A stretch of DNA of 64,000 nt from Irpex lacteus (taxonomy: Eukaryota > Basidiomycota > Agaricomycetes > Polyporales > Irpicaceae). The stretch is taken from positions 233,713 through 297,712 of the forward strand of contig MQVO02000032.1 of NCBI GenBank assembly GCA_001986395.2, written 5' to 3'. Below the pieces are notes generated by a model. It had not been told where the DNA came from, did no database searches, and was given only the letters and a program-made list of their open reading frames with translations. Positions 22,701 to 34,429 of the stretch are shown piece by piece. The translations under genes and the position numbers were made by a program. Each line of letters starts with the position of its first letter. Position 1 is the first letter of the stretch.

Positions 22701-23428
22701 GGTGCGTAGGATCTGGGCGGCGAAGGATTATGTGGATGACAAGAGGATTGGAATCTGGGGTTGGGTGAGTGGAGGATTGCTCTCTTCATATGGTGTATGA
22801 AGCTCATCGTGTTGGTCTTTGATAGTCGTATGGAGGTTTCATGAGCTGCAAGGTTGCAGAGGCGAACGCTGGGGTGCATACCTTGGCTATGGCTGTTGCT
22901 GTGAGTGTCATTACTTCCGATCTTCAATAGTTGGCCGCAACTGACTGATGTGCTCTATTTAGCCTGTTACAAGCTGGAGATTATACGGTACGTCGCACTT
23001 GGTTCACGAGCATAATCAAAGTACTTACTCCGATATCTACAGACTCCATTTATACCGAACGATACATGGACGTACCGGACGTCAACCCAGAAGGATACGT
23101 GACAGCGTCGATCTCAAACGTCACAGGGTTCCACAACATCGACTTCTTGTTTGCTCACGGGAGTGCGGATGATAACGTGCACTACGCGAACTCGGCGCAT
23201 CTGTTGGATATGCTCACGAGGGAGCAGGTTAGGGACTTCCGATTTAGGATGTTCACGGATAGGTGTGTACTCTGGGCTTTAAATGTCTTGTGTGAGAGGA
23301 AGGTGCTAATGATGAGTGATAGTGACCACTCGATATATCGTCGTGGTGCGAATAGGGAGGTTTATGAGTATTTGTTGGGTTTCTTGGTTGAGAAGTGGGG
23401 AAAAGGACCACGCCAGCGTGGGTGGTAG
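19800..23428 (+). CDS. DAP2: Dipeptidyl aminopeptidase, type II membrane S9B serine protease (Ste13/Dap2/DPP4 family)
   Basis: About twelve exons. The protein starts with an acidic cytoplasmic tail of about 85 residues (MPAPPEYQPL...SSDDEED), then one membrane anchor (CLVFSLLALVTTAVLIGIFA), then the lumenal domain. The beta-propeller contains NNGSIVLFDL, WWSPDSAKVAYLSFDE and VPDWVYEEEVFSADYALWW, whose EE pair holds the substrate N-terminus in this family. The catalytic alpha/beta-hydrolase part has YGGPFSQQV, VTVDGRGTGWKGRK, the nucleophile in GWSYGGF (split by an intron after GW), the Asp in HGSADDNVHY and the His in SDHSIYRR. The family removes X-Pro or X-Ala dipeptides from N-termini in the late Golgi (Ste13) or vacuole (Dap2); which compartment applies here cannot be told. 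No break was seen. Confidence 0.92.
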
Positions 23429-23669
23429 AGTCGGGTGTCGCGAAAGCTGAATAAAATATGAGACAATTTCTGTGTAGTTATTTAAGTAGATAATAGCAGT
23501 CGTCTGGTGTCTTGAAGCTGCGATGCTGGCCACATCTGTCAGCGCCGATCTCACGTTTTGATCGCGATTGCCAAACGCGGCAGTGGGTTATCGCCTTGAA
23601 CGCGCTGACCGCGGTCGACTGCACTTACATCGTACTCATACTCTCGTTCTACCCTTCTTTGCGCTGGCC

Positions 23670-25268
23670 ATGGATCCATCTATTCCTTTGGTTGTGGACA
23701 ATGGTACTGGTGTAAGTCATAGATCACTGGCTATCACTAAAAGTAGGCAGAGACTGATCGAGTATCCGTCCAGTTCGTGAAAGTAGGCTATGCAGGCTCT
23801 AACTTCCCCGAGCATGGTACGTCACGAACTAACATACATAGCAAGGCGCATACTGAATAATAAGACAGTATTCCCATCCATCGTTGGAAGACCCATACTA
23901 CGTGCCGAAGAGCGTGTAGGCACGTCCATAATCAAGGACATCATGGTCGGCGACGAGGCTGCGGAGAACCGCAACTACCTGCAAGTGACGCAGCCCATGG
24001 AGCACGGTATTATCCGCAACTGGGAAGACATGAAGCATCTGTGGGATTATACGTTTGATGAGAAGCTGAGGGTGAACACGCAGGGGAGGAAGGTGCTGTT
24101 GACGGAACCGCCGATGAACCCGAAGGTGAATAGGGAGAGGATGGCGCAGGTGATGTTTGAGGAGTATGGGTTCCAGGGAGTGTATGTCGCTATTCAGGCC
24201 GTGTTGACGCTGTATGCGCAAGGTGCGTGGTATCGTCGTGGTTTCCACGGATATCGCTAACGGCTCGAAATACATTGGCTCTGCGATCGCTTGAATCCAG
24301 GTTTGACGACTGGTGTGGTCGTTGACTCTGGAGACGGTGTCACTCATATCGTCCCTGTATACGATGGCTTCGCTCTTCCCCACCTGACGAGACGACTGGA
24401 TATTGCTGGACGCGATGTCACCCGGTATCTCATCAAGCTCCTCCTCATGCGAGGATATGCGTTCAACAGAACAGCCGATTTCGAAACCGTACGGGAGATC
24501 AAGGAGAAGCTTTGCTATGTGAGGTGCGTGGGCTCTCTGAGAATAATACGGCTGCCACTCATTTGTGCTGGTGAATAGCTACGATCTTGACCAAGATACA
24601 CGGCTATCAGAAGAGACTACAGTGTTGGTTGAGAGTTACACGGTGAGTAGCTCTCCTTCATTAATATGCTGGAGTAACTGAAACGATATTGAATGTAGCT
24701 TCCCGATGGTCGTACAGTCAAGATCGGCTCTGAACGATTCGAAGCTCCTGAGTGCATGTTCCAACCACACTTGGTGGACGTTGAACAACCCGGCGTGGCA
24801 GGTATGTGCCTAAATTATAATTGTAGGCTGGACTCCGCACTAACACGTGTTCGTGTAGAAATGCTGTTCCAAACTATCCAAGCCGCCGCTGTCGACATCA
24901 GAGGCGAGTTGTACAAGCATATCGTCCTGTCCGGCGGGTCTAGCATGTACCCTGGCCTTCCCAGTCGATTGGAGAAGGAGATGAAGCAGCTCTACCTCAC
25001 TCGTGTGCTGAACAGCGACCCTTCACGGCTCAACGTACGTCACTCCCATTGATTCCGAGCACGACGTTGATACCTGGATACTCACTTCACACCATAGAAA
25101 TTCAAGATCCGTATCGAGGATCCTCCCCGCAGGAAACACATGGTTTTCCTCGGTGGTGCTGTCCTTGCCGATATCATGAAGAACCGCGAAGAGTTCTGGA
25201 TATCGAGAGAAGAGTGGTTCGAGCAAGGTGCCCGCTCGCTGGACAAGCTTGGGCGTGGCGAAAACTGA
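23670..25268 (+). CDS. ARP2: Actin-related protein 2 (Arp2/3 complex subunit)
   Basis: A multi-exon gene beginning [14 protein letters not shown], then [14 protein letters not shown] and [15 protein letters not shown]. Later exons carry the actin-fold landmarks: [80 protein letters not shown] (phosphate loop 2), [40 protein letters not shown] and [31 protein letters not shown] and [16 protein letters not shown] are diagnostic of Arp2 rather than actin. Arp2 and Arp3 form the first two subunits of the branched daughter filament in actin nucleation. The gene starts 241 bp after the stop of the peptidase gene, on the same strand. Seven or so short introns; no disruption found. Confidence 0.95.
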
Positions 25269-26502
25269 AGGAAATGAAGAAGTAGTGCTTGGAACTGTCT
25301 GTACATTACCATGGACATGGAGTCAAAGTTTTATACCACTTCCTCCATGACGGATCGTGCACCTTTGAGAAGACGTTTTGATGAACTACGGGTGACTACT
25401 GATATTGCACTGACATGCTACTTACGCAATAGGCTGACCACGATAGATACCATAACAAAGCGCGGGCTTTCAAACAGATTGATATGTTGCAATAGAGCAA
25501 TCAGAGTGCCGACCAGGTAAGTTACCTTCTACATGATTTTTACATTCTTATTATCAGTAGCTAACCCTGGCCTCCTCTCGTAATCCCGCAGGTCCCGCTG
25601 ATGCTGTGACTGAGATGACGGGTGACCGGTGAGTCTGGGAAATAGACATCTTTCAAGTGATTTATTAAGTAATATGTCGACAGCAACATGTTCTCCAGAA
25701 ACGTCGCTGATGCACGATAAAGCATAGCTTTTTAGCTGTGAGCCAGCGTCTCTATTCGGAACACCTACGCAGAGCTGTACATCTTCTATATGGAGCTCAG
25801 AAAGCTTTGAGCGGGGCTGAGTTTATCGGTGTGGCCCACATGGCGATAGCAAGACCATCGGCGTTGCTCAGGAACAAAAGCAAGACTATCATCGTCATGT
25901 CTCAATAGCCTATTAATCAGTACAGAGGGAGAACTTCGATCACGTTTTGTTGGACACGTCGGATCACGCAACAACTCGAGACTATTTCCTTGAATCGAGT
26001 GCGATCTCGTCGCTCAATTGACCGGCGAAACTGACACTCAGGCTGTATTATAACGTGAGTGATTTTATCAACGCTAGGAAGCAGTGTTCTGAGCTAATCT
26101 TCCTTCCTATGTTTATTTCTATTTCTCTTCTAATGCTGATGCTATACGTAGGTCGCATTGCAACGACTGCATATGAAAAAGTCTGTTAAAATAAGAGCTG
26201 TGCGGCGTGGTCGAGCATCTGTCATTCAAGTGTAAGGCTGTATCATCAGGTGCGCAGGATCTTATTTGAGACACTTTGGTATCGTTGATTAATGACAGAC
26301 CGATATTTTTTACTGCACTCTTTATGTATGTGGCACATACATACAAGACGCAAAATTGCTGTTGTCCCTGTTTCTCCCTGCTCTGCTCCAGCTACCACTT
26401 CCCAGTGAGGAGTGCTGGATCATCTTTGAGTGCTCTTTACAAAGGTTCATATCTTGCTTCGAATAGGCATCTTTGACAAACGAACTTACTGGATGGCATA
26501 GA
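25269..26502. other. Intergenic, no supported gene
   Basis: About 1.2 kb between ARP2 and the first DUF6535 gene. A few splice-like steps occur (for example GACCAG/GTAAGT near 25516 and CCCGCAG/GTCCCG near 25592), but the joined reading frames meet stops at once. This may be the remains of a lost gene. Confidence 0.4.
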
Positions 26503-29277
26503 ATGGCGTATAGGGAACCAATAGAATATCCCAGTGGACTAGCCGACCGAGGCCAGCTGCAGAATCAGGATGTGAATGTACGCTACGTCCTTGTAGGGAA
26601 ACACGTTGGGTGGGCAGCCTTGTATTCTATGGTCAAGGAAACAGACGAAGGGAAAGTTAAGGATGCTAAAGAGGATATAGACACTGTACTCGTATTCGTA
26701 CGTAACTGACTGGTTTTCTCGCCGTCGTCCTTCTGAGAAGCATTTGCACAGGCAGGCTTATTCTCCGCGGTACTCACTGCCTTCGTTATTGAGTCTTACA
26801 AACGACTCTCACCCGATTCTGCCTCACAAACATTGGCAGTAATGAAACAGATATCCCTGCAAATAGCCAATTCCACCTACCACCCATTGATAGCCAACAC
26901 GCCGCCACAGGCCTTCCAGCCCTCCAATACAGACATCTGTGTCAATGCTCTATGGTTCGCTTCGCTCATCCTTAGCCTCACAACCGCTTCAATAGGGATA
27001 CTCGTCAAACAATGGTTACGAGAGTACCTTTCCCTACATAACCCATCCCCTCGAGCGCGTCTCCGCATCCGCCACTACCGCGAACCGGAATTACGCAGGT
27101 GGAAAGTGTTCGAAATTGCGGCCGTCCTTCCGTTCTTACAGCAGCTCTCTTTGGCACTATTCTTCGTCGGGCTTTGTTATTTTTCAGCTTCCGTTCACAA
27201 AACCGTCGGGCGCACAAGCTTATCACTGGTAGTCGGCTGGGCCTTTTTTATATGCACGGTCACCATCCTCCCTCTATTCTTCCCGAGGTGCCCATACAAA
27301 TCTACACTATTCGTGTCTCTCCATGTACATCTTGTACATATGATGTGGAGGGTAACAGGCAGGATGTACTTGTGGAGTTTTCTGCGCCCGCTTCGTAACA
27401 AGGATCGGTTGAAATGGCTCTGGACGATCTACCAGTCCCTATCGGACTATCGAGACAGGCACACCGAAGGTATAGCGGTCGCTGAAGATGGCGCCGATCT
27501 GGACATTCTAGCCGAGGTCGACGTTGCCCAGTCCAATGACGAACTTATTGGTACCACAATCTTCGAGTCAATACAGCAGATCCACGAGCCTAGATGGGAG
27601 AAAGTACTCAAGCTTGTCTTCCGCATACTCGAGTCGCGTCTGCAACGCGGCGCTTTGCAGTTTGATACGCCGTCTCCCACGGATTTGCAGCCATTAACGC
27701 GACCTGCGTATAACGGCGTTATCAATATTCTCTCCCATTACCTCACGCTTCAATTCAGTCACGGTGGCTCGGAGTGGCAAGATTCTCGTCTAACTCCCCA
27801 TGCGTTATTCCTACTGTTCTCCAGCAGTCGGTTCCCCCTCCCCGCATCTGGCGCCAACGTGCTGGCTCTCCATGGCAGTGACATTATACGTATCATCACC
27901 ACTGCCTGTGTGAAGTCAGGGGAACGCGTGTCTTCGCTATGGTCGCTTTTCAGATGTCTAACCCGCAGAGCGATGGACGGTCCGTCTTCGACTCCAGACT
28001 CGTCTCTTCGGGACTTCGAAGTCATTGTAAATGCAGCTTCTGGAAAGTTTGAAGTGGATAATATCCCGCGGTATGACTCTAGGACCTTCATCCGAATCTT
28101 TACGCTTGAAGCCTGCGGAGACGTAGACCTCTGGTTCAGCGATGACATCTGGACGGACGACGTTGCATGCGAAGCCGGGGTATTCATGGCTGGCGTTATC
28201 TCAAGAGCAGTGCACCGACTCACATCGCTATCCACGGACCATATTACCCTCGATACTCAGTCAACTATCTGCCAAACCTTACCATGCGACGCCACGGAAA
28301 CAACAAACCCTGCCATGCTCGATTATCGGTTCGCCGGTGCTGTCACCTGTGTATGGTATCTCGCCTACAAAGCAAGCATGGACTGGTCGATAGGGCCATT
28401 CCAGTCGACTATCCATGACTGCCTTTTGCACCGGATGAGCACGGTTGCTCTGTTGAGGTCGCTCAACGGGACACCAGAGTCAGCAGTTATCAGCTTGTGT
28501 GCTGAATTCAGGCGCTATGGCACTCCAGGTGGTAGGTTTCATTCACTTCCATGCATCTTGCATAACGCTCCTAACGCGAAATCAGTCCCCAGACAGATGC
28601 AACAAAATATCCTTGACGCCATCCAGGATCTGACCGTTACCTCCAGTCCTTCATCGGAGCATCGGCACGCAGTACCACAGCTTACACTAAACCATGCCCT
28701 GAAGATCATTTGCTTTGGCGTTCATCTGGTAGAGCCTACGACAACAACGCAGTATACGAACTGGTACAAGACACTTTTCCAGACGTTCACTCGCCTGCTC
28801 ATCTACAACTTACCGGCTACTCTTGGACTACCACTCTCCTATACGCTTGCACTTGAGTCCTACGGAATGTATGACATTGCTGATACGAGACATACTGGGA
28901 CAAACGACATAACGCACCTCATCGACTTCATTCGTTCATCGCCTGCCGGCTTGAAGGCATGCACTGCCCTAGCCGAAGCTTCCCTTGCTCATATTCAATG
29001 GAAAGACCTGAAGCTATATTGCCCTGACTGGACTTGTTGGTTAGACGGCACTGTCCCGGAGTACGAGGAATGGCTCATGAGGTCTCATCCCGAGGACGCG
29101 GTGTACGAAAACGGCTTTGTAGAATGCCTTGTGATGATAGTCATTGCATCCCGCACTCTTGACTTGGATGTTGCCAGAGACTTCGATATCGACGCAAGAT
29201 GTTACAGGGTCAGGAGTCTTGGCATGATGAATAAGGTCCAGAATGCGCTTTCTATTCACCGACAGTCTGAGCGATGA
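26503..29277 (+). CDS. DUF6535 membrane protein, copy A
   Basis: Three exons: 26503-26697, 26752-28528, 28586-29277. The N-terminal signature is VRYVLVGKHVGWAALYSM, then KVKDAKEDIDTVLVF at the exon end, continued by AGLFSAVLTAFVIESYKRL. Hydrophobic segments include CVNALWFASLILSLTTAS, LQQLSLALFFVGLCYFSA and SLVVGWAFFICTVTILPLFF; the block VKQWLREYLSLHNPSPRARL lies between them. After the membrane part comes a ~550-residue soluble C-terminus with EVDVAQSNDELIGTTIFES. The family is basidiomycete-specific and of unknown function. The second intron (57 nt) is a multiple of three and read-through, and was placed by comparison with copies D and E. A start at 26473 is also possible. The copy looks intact and has normal CpG content. 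Confidence 0.85.
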
Positions 29278-29522
29278 TGATACTTGTCCACTGGCACTCG
29301 GATGAGCAAGCGTGGTACTAACTACGAAATTTATGATTACGCAGTTGCACGAAGTTCTCATAGATGTTATTTATATTAGTACTATGTACTGAATTATTTA
29401 TCGAAGTGTTTGTCGTTAGCGTACAAGCGCGCGGGAGTGGTCCGGGGTCCTAGTACCCCTACCGCATTAAGTGTCTTGACTGCCAGGCTTCTCCGAGCCA
29501 ACTACCGACTTACTGTAAATTC

Positions 29523-30508
29523 ATGTCCTCCTCTTCATGGCGAAAACAAGCCTCCAACATCAGCAATACTGGATGGGACCCTGTGCTAATCATTGCTCAA
29601 GTACGTCTCCAACCTTCACGCCTACATTCGCTACTCAACGGCTCGCACTCGTAGATAATATCCCTTCAAGCCCTACACTACCTCACCCTTGCTCTTCTCG
29701 TATCTCCTCTCCTATCTCTTTTTGCAAACCCAGGCGCGTTGGAATATGAAGGCGGGGCTGCGAATGTCGGTATGCCAATGCCGCATGTTAGGTTTACGTC
29801 CGTACTCACTCTCCCTCCTCTACACTCTACTTTACTCCCACCTATTACACTCGACTTTAATTTACTCTATCCCACTCTCACACATAGGCATGATAATGGA
29901 TTGGCGACAAATGGCCGGTAAACCCACCACAGGAGCGTCACTCGCCGACACATGGAAAAGCCTCCATTCCGTCTGGAGCGGCGGACATCAAGTCCTTAGT
30001 GGGGATAATAATGGCAGTGGTAGCAGTAGCCAGCAAGGAAGTGCAGGAGGAGGAACATGGAGTGGACAGATGGACCCCAGGAGGGGATGGATCATCGCTA
30101 TTTGTTGGCTTGCGACTTGCGGTGCAGAGTGCGTTCTTCCTATTCGCCAAGTTCTCATACTACACACACCTTCTAACCTCCCGCCGCCTTTTCCGCTCGC
30201 TCACACACAGCATAACATATCTATACCACCTAATCCGCCGTCCACGCCTAATCCTTGACTTCACCCTCACACTCCTCTTCAACCACCTCGTGCTCACAAC
30301 CTACTACTCCTCCGCCCTCCCCTCGTCTATATTCTTTTGGGTCGTGATGGCAATAGGTGCTGCGGGAACCGTCATTGTTGCGGAGCAGGTGTGCGTGAAG
30401 AGGGAGATGGAGGAGGGGCTGAAGGTTTCTGTGGGAAGTGGAAACGGGGGCGGGGCTGGGGAAGAGGGAGATGAGATTGAGATGGGCGGGTTGTTGAGAC
30501 ATGACTGA
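29523..30508 (+). CDS. SYS1: Golgi integral membrane protein Sys1
   Basis: Five exons. The start MSSSSWRKQASNISNTGWDP runs into VLIIAQ/IISLQALHYLTLALLV, the first hydrophobic segment, then FANPGALEYEGG. A Ser/Gly-rich insert of about 60 residues (GDNNGSGSSSQQ...) lies in the loop before GWIIAICWLATCGA. The end has ITYLYHLIRRPRLILDFTLT, LLFNHLVLTTYYSSALPSSI, FFWVVMAIGAAGTVIVAEQV and a soluble tail beginning CVKREMEEGL. The LDF-LTLLFNHL-LTTYYS and AEQ-C-KREMEEG blocks are characteristic of Sys1, the four-span Golgi protein that recruits Arl3/ARFRP1 for trafficking. It sits between DUF6535 copies A and B, so it is a conserved gene caught inside the expanding cluster. Confidence 0.9.
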
Positions 30509-30960
30509 GACTGGTCAAAGGGATGAGGTTGTGCATAGAAGGTGCGTTGCAGTCCTATTTTTGCGCTGTAGTGGAACTAATACACTACTAGTACTTTTAG
30601 TGACAGCGTATCATACTCTTTATATAATGCTCGATATACGGTCAATACAGGAGTAAGAACACAAAGACGGGCGCAGTAAATGAATTGCACGCACGCATCT
30701 GCAACAATGATGCCGAGTCCCTAAGTCCCTCCATCATCGGTACTCAGTGCCCCTGCACTGCCCTGTTACCATCAACCTCACATCTAACCTTCTTCACAGT
30801 CCGGACAAGTATAACACTCGCAACGGCGACTCGTATCGTGCTTCTTTCCTGCACCGTACGCTCATCTACTGTCGCAAGTCGCATCTCGTCCTTACTGCTT
30901 ACCGACACATAACGCTAGATCATACTATCAGATATCCACCTTGGCCTTCGTCCGGCCCAA

Positions 30961-33900
30961 TGAACAGATCCCTCTCCCAGGATGAAGACACCACCGGCCA
31001 GAACTCACACAAGGAGCATGAGCTACCATACCCTGATAGTCGTGTTCCAGAGGCCCGCGATGCGGAGGTTCGATACGTGCTCTCGGGGGAGCCTACGGGG
31101 TGGACGGCCATGGCGGCTAAAGTGAGGGAGTTTGACGAGGAGAAGGTGAAGGATACGAAGGAAGATATCGACACTCTGCTCGTTTTCGTGAGTGACTTCG
31201 TTTGTTATGCCTCTATACTTTCCACTCCTCTCTGCATCTCTCTCTGCATCCCTCTCTGCATGCTTCCATCTTCAGTTTTTCTCTCGTCCTCGTTGGCTTA
31301 CTCAGGCTATTCACAGGCGGGTCTGTTCTCAGCAGTTCTCACCGCCTTCCTCGTTGAATCGTATCAAAACCTTCTCCCAGATACAGCCTCTCAAATGCTC
31401 ACAATATCCTCGCAAACGCTCGCAGTAATGCAGCAAGTATCTCGACAACTCTCCAACGCGACCTATCAGCCTCCAGCTTCCATACTATCTACGCCGACTC
31501 CGCCACCTTTCCGTCCATCCCCAAACGATATCCGAGTGAACGTTCTCTGGTTCGCGTCACTCATCTTCAGTCTCATTACTGCGTCCTTCGGCATACTTGT
31601 CAAGCAATGGTTACGAGAGTACCTTGCCGTCACATATCCATCCCCATACGCGCGGCTCCGGATCCGTCATTACCGCGAGCCAGGACTCATCCAGTGGCAA
31701 GTCTTTGAGATCGCCGCTGTTCTCCCCCTTCTTCAGCAACTCTCACTCGCTCTGTTCTTCATTGGCTTGTGCTACTTCACCGCATCCGTGCATGAAAGCG
31801 TTGGTAATACCAGTCTGCCATTGGTAGCCGCTTGGGGATTTTGTCTGTTGGTCGTCACTGTTCTACCAGTGTTCTTCCCTCGCTGTCCGTACAAGACGAC
31901 TCTTCTCAAGTCCCTACACATTCTACGCGCGATCGAGGCCGTCGCGGACTGGTTATACGACTGGCGGCTTCTACAATATCTTCGCAAGGCAGGCAAACTA
32001 CAATGGCTGCATGATTTTTCTTGGTCTCTGTATAAACATCGTTTAGCTCATGACGAGAGCGAGATCATCACCAAGGACAAGGCGGACCTGCATATACTCT
32101 CTAACGTGGATATCTTGCAGTCGAACGACGAGCTTCTCGGGACGACAATCTTCGAGTCGTTGCAGCAGATCCACCAGCCGCGGTGGGTCGATATCGTCGA
32201 CTTTGTGCTGAAAGTGCTGGATCATCGGCTACAAGGGAAGGTCCCTCTGTCTGGATCCCCACGCCCGTTAAACTTGCGCCCGTTAAGTCGCTCAGCCTAT
32301 GTCGGCGTCATTGATATTCTATCCTACTACGCCAGCATGCACCTCTTGAAACCTGGCCAGCAAACGTCTACCGTCTCGCGGTGGGAAGCTTCTGACTCAT
32401 CGATGCATGCGCTCTACATCTTCTTTTCCCCTAGTCGCCATCCCTTGCCAAGATCTGGTGTTCGGGTGTTCGCTGCTATCCTGCAGCCCCATCGCACCGA
32501 GCTCATACGAGTGCTCGTCCGTGGCTGCCTGAAGCCCAAGAAATCAACTCCTCGCTTGAGCTTACTCCTTGAGGGTATCAAACAAAGAGCGGACGACCTC
32601 GGGTGGAGTATGGACTATTCGTTGCATTGCTTGGAGACGTTGATCAATGCCGTGTTCGACTACTATCGTGAGGACTCAGATTCGGAAGATCCAATACCAG
32701 CTGGGCCGTTCAAGCTTCAGGGAGACGTCTCGAAGTGGCCATGGGAGGCTGATATATGGTCTCCGAAAGTCTGTCACGAGGCGACAAAGTTCATCGCCGA
32801 TGTCATCCGCAGAGACTTGCGTAGTTCTCAGCATCTGAATAGCGTCGATCAAGACTTGACCAAGCACACTGCACTGCCCGACTTTGAAGTTGAAGATGGG
32901 ATGGTCGCGCTGTCTACCACTGGTGTCGCGTCTGATAGGCTCATCGGTGCTCTTGGTTGTATGTGGTACTTCGCCAACCTGTTCAAAGAGCATTATTACC
33001 TGTCGTCTTTCCGAAGTGCCATTGGTGATTGCCTTTCACGGAAGGACAGCACGACAGCACTTTTGACTGCGCTTTGTCACACTCCGATGAGCGCGATCAG
33101 TGGTGTCTGGGATGAACTAGCTACGGAGAACTATGCGCTGAAAAGTACGTAGAAGATTTCTTTCCCCTGATATTTCGCGTCACCTCACTCAACATGATTC
33201 ACAGTCACAGACGAGATGATGAAGAATTTCGGCGACGTGGTCGACGACCTCATGACTGACATGGATGAAAGACCAGCAGAAGCACCCAATTCATTATATC
33301 CGCCCATTACGACCATTCACGCTCTCAAAATCATGTGTCTCGCCATCCATCTGGTGCGGGCACCCAGTGTATCGCGGCACTTCGACAAGTGGCGGAAGCT
33401 CTTTGCCTCACTCACTAATTTTGTATATCACACGATGGGGTCCACGCGCATTCGAAACTCTACAGATCTCCCACCTAAAGACAGGGGACCCGCCGACGCC
33501 CCAGATACCGTAAAGAGGCCTCTCATTGAGCTTTGTAGATTCGCTCGGCTGTCTCAGGAAGAGGCGCTACCGCAGCTGGCCCTAGCTTGCTTGAAACGGA
33601 TACAAACGCGCGATTTGAAGACCGCCTTCCCTCGCCTCAAGGGAAGAAAGGATACATATGAAGATTGGCTTGCCAAGTTCAAGAAGACGGAGGCCTTGTT
33701 TACCGACGACAGCGTGGAAATGCTCGGGGTCGTATACCTCGCGTCGCAGCCTTCGGACACACGTCGTGAAGCTATCGAACCACTCTTTCGGCTGAAGAAG
33801 CTGGGTACGTTGGACAAAGTCCAGGACTTCCTGCGTCTCATGGATAACGGGAAACCCTGGAACGAGGCGAAACTTGACTCTCCCATTCCAATTAATTCTG

Positions 33901-34034
33901 AAGTCACCACCTCCGTAGATGCTACTCTGGATACAAACGACTGCTACGGACTATTCTCTTCTCTCGCAAATGCATCTGATGTTTTCGCATCGGTTGACAA
34001 TACAATAGCAGGAAAGGCGGGCGAGATTCGCTGA
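30961..34034 (+). CDS. DUF6535 membrane protein, copy B
   Basis: Three exons: 30961-31187, 31317-33144, 33205-34034. The start MNRSLSQDEDTTGQNS gives a short acidic/polar tail before VRYVLSGEPTGWTAMAAKV and KVKDTKEDIDTLLVF. Exon 2 opens AGLFSAVLTAFLVESYQNLL and carries NDIRVNVLWFASLIFSLITA, VKQWLREYLAVTYPSPYARL, LLQQLSLALFFIGLCYFTAS and LPVFFPRCPYKTTLL, then NVDILQSNDELLGTTIFESL. Exon 3 opens with ITDEMMKNFG and includes a conserved ALKIMCLAIHLV helix. The first intron is unusually long (129 nt) for this family here and has no in-frame stop, so an unspliced product would stay open. The copy looks intact. Confidence 0.85.
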
Positions 34035-34429
34035 GCACCAAATTGACACAGGATTAAAACAAACACTGAATAAATTTACTTCACATTCTCGGAATGAGCT
34101 CATACATGTCGCATTGAAAGCGTGCACTAATCGCTGCAAGTTCGCTCTGATCCACTAACCCTACATCACATCACAGCCCGAGTTGCCAACTTGGCTACTC
34201 ACCTCAGGCTCATGCGCTCGGGCGACTACCAACTTAGGCATTACGTAAGCTTCAAGCTGCGCCACCCGTGCGCCACCACAGTACAGTACCGCCTGGTCTT
34301 CATCGAACTAACTACTACTCAGGCTTCAGGTCACTATTTCAGAACTTGTTTCACCTACAACAACTCTGTGCCGTCTATCCTAAGAACCAGATTAGCCTCG
34401 TTGATTGCACTACGACAGTACTAACGGTT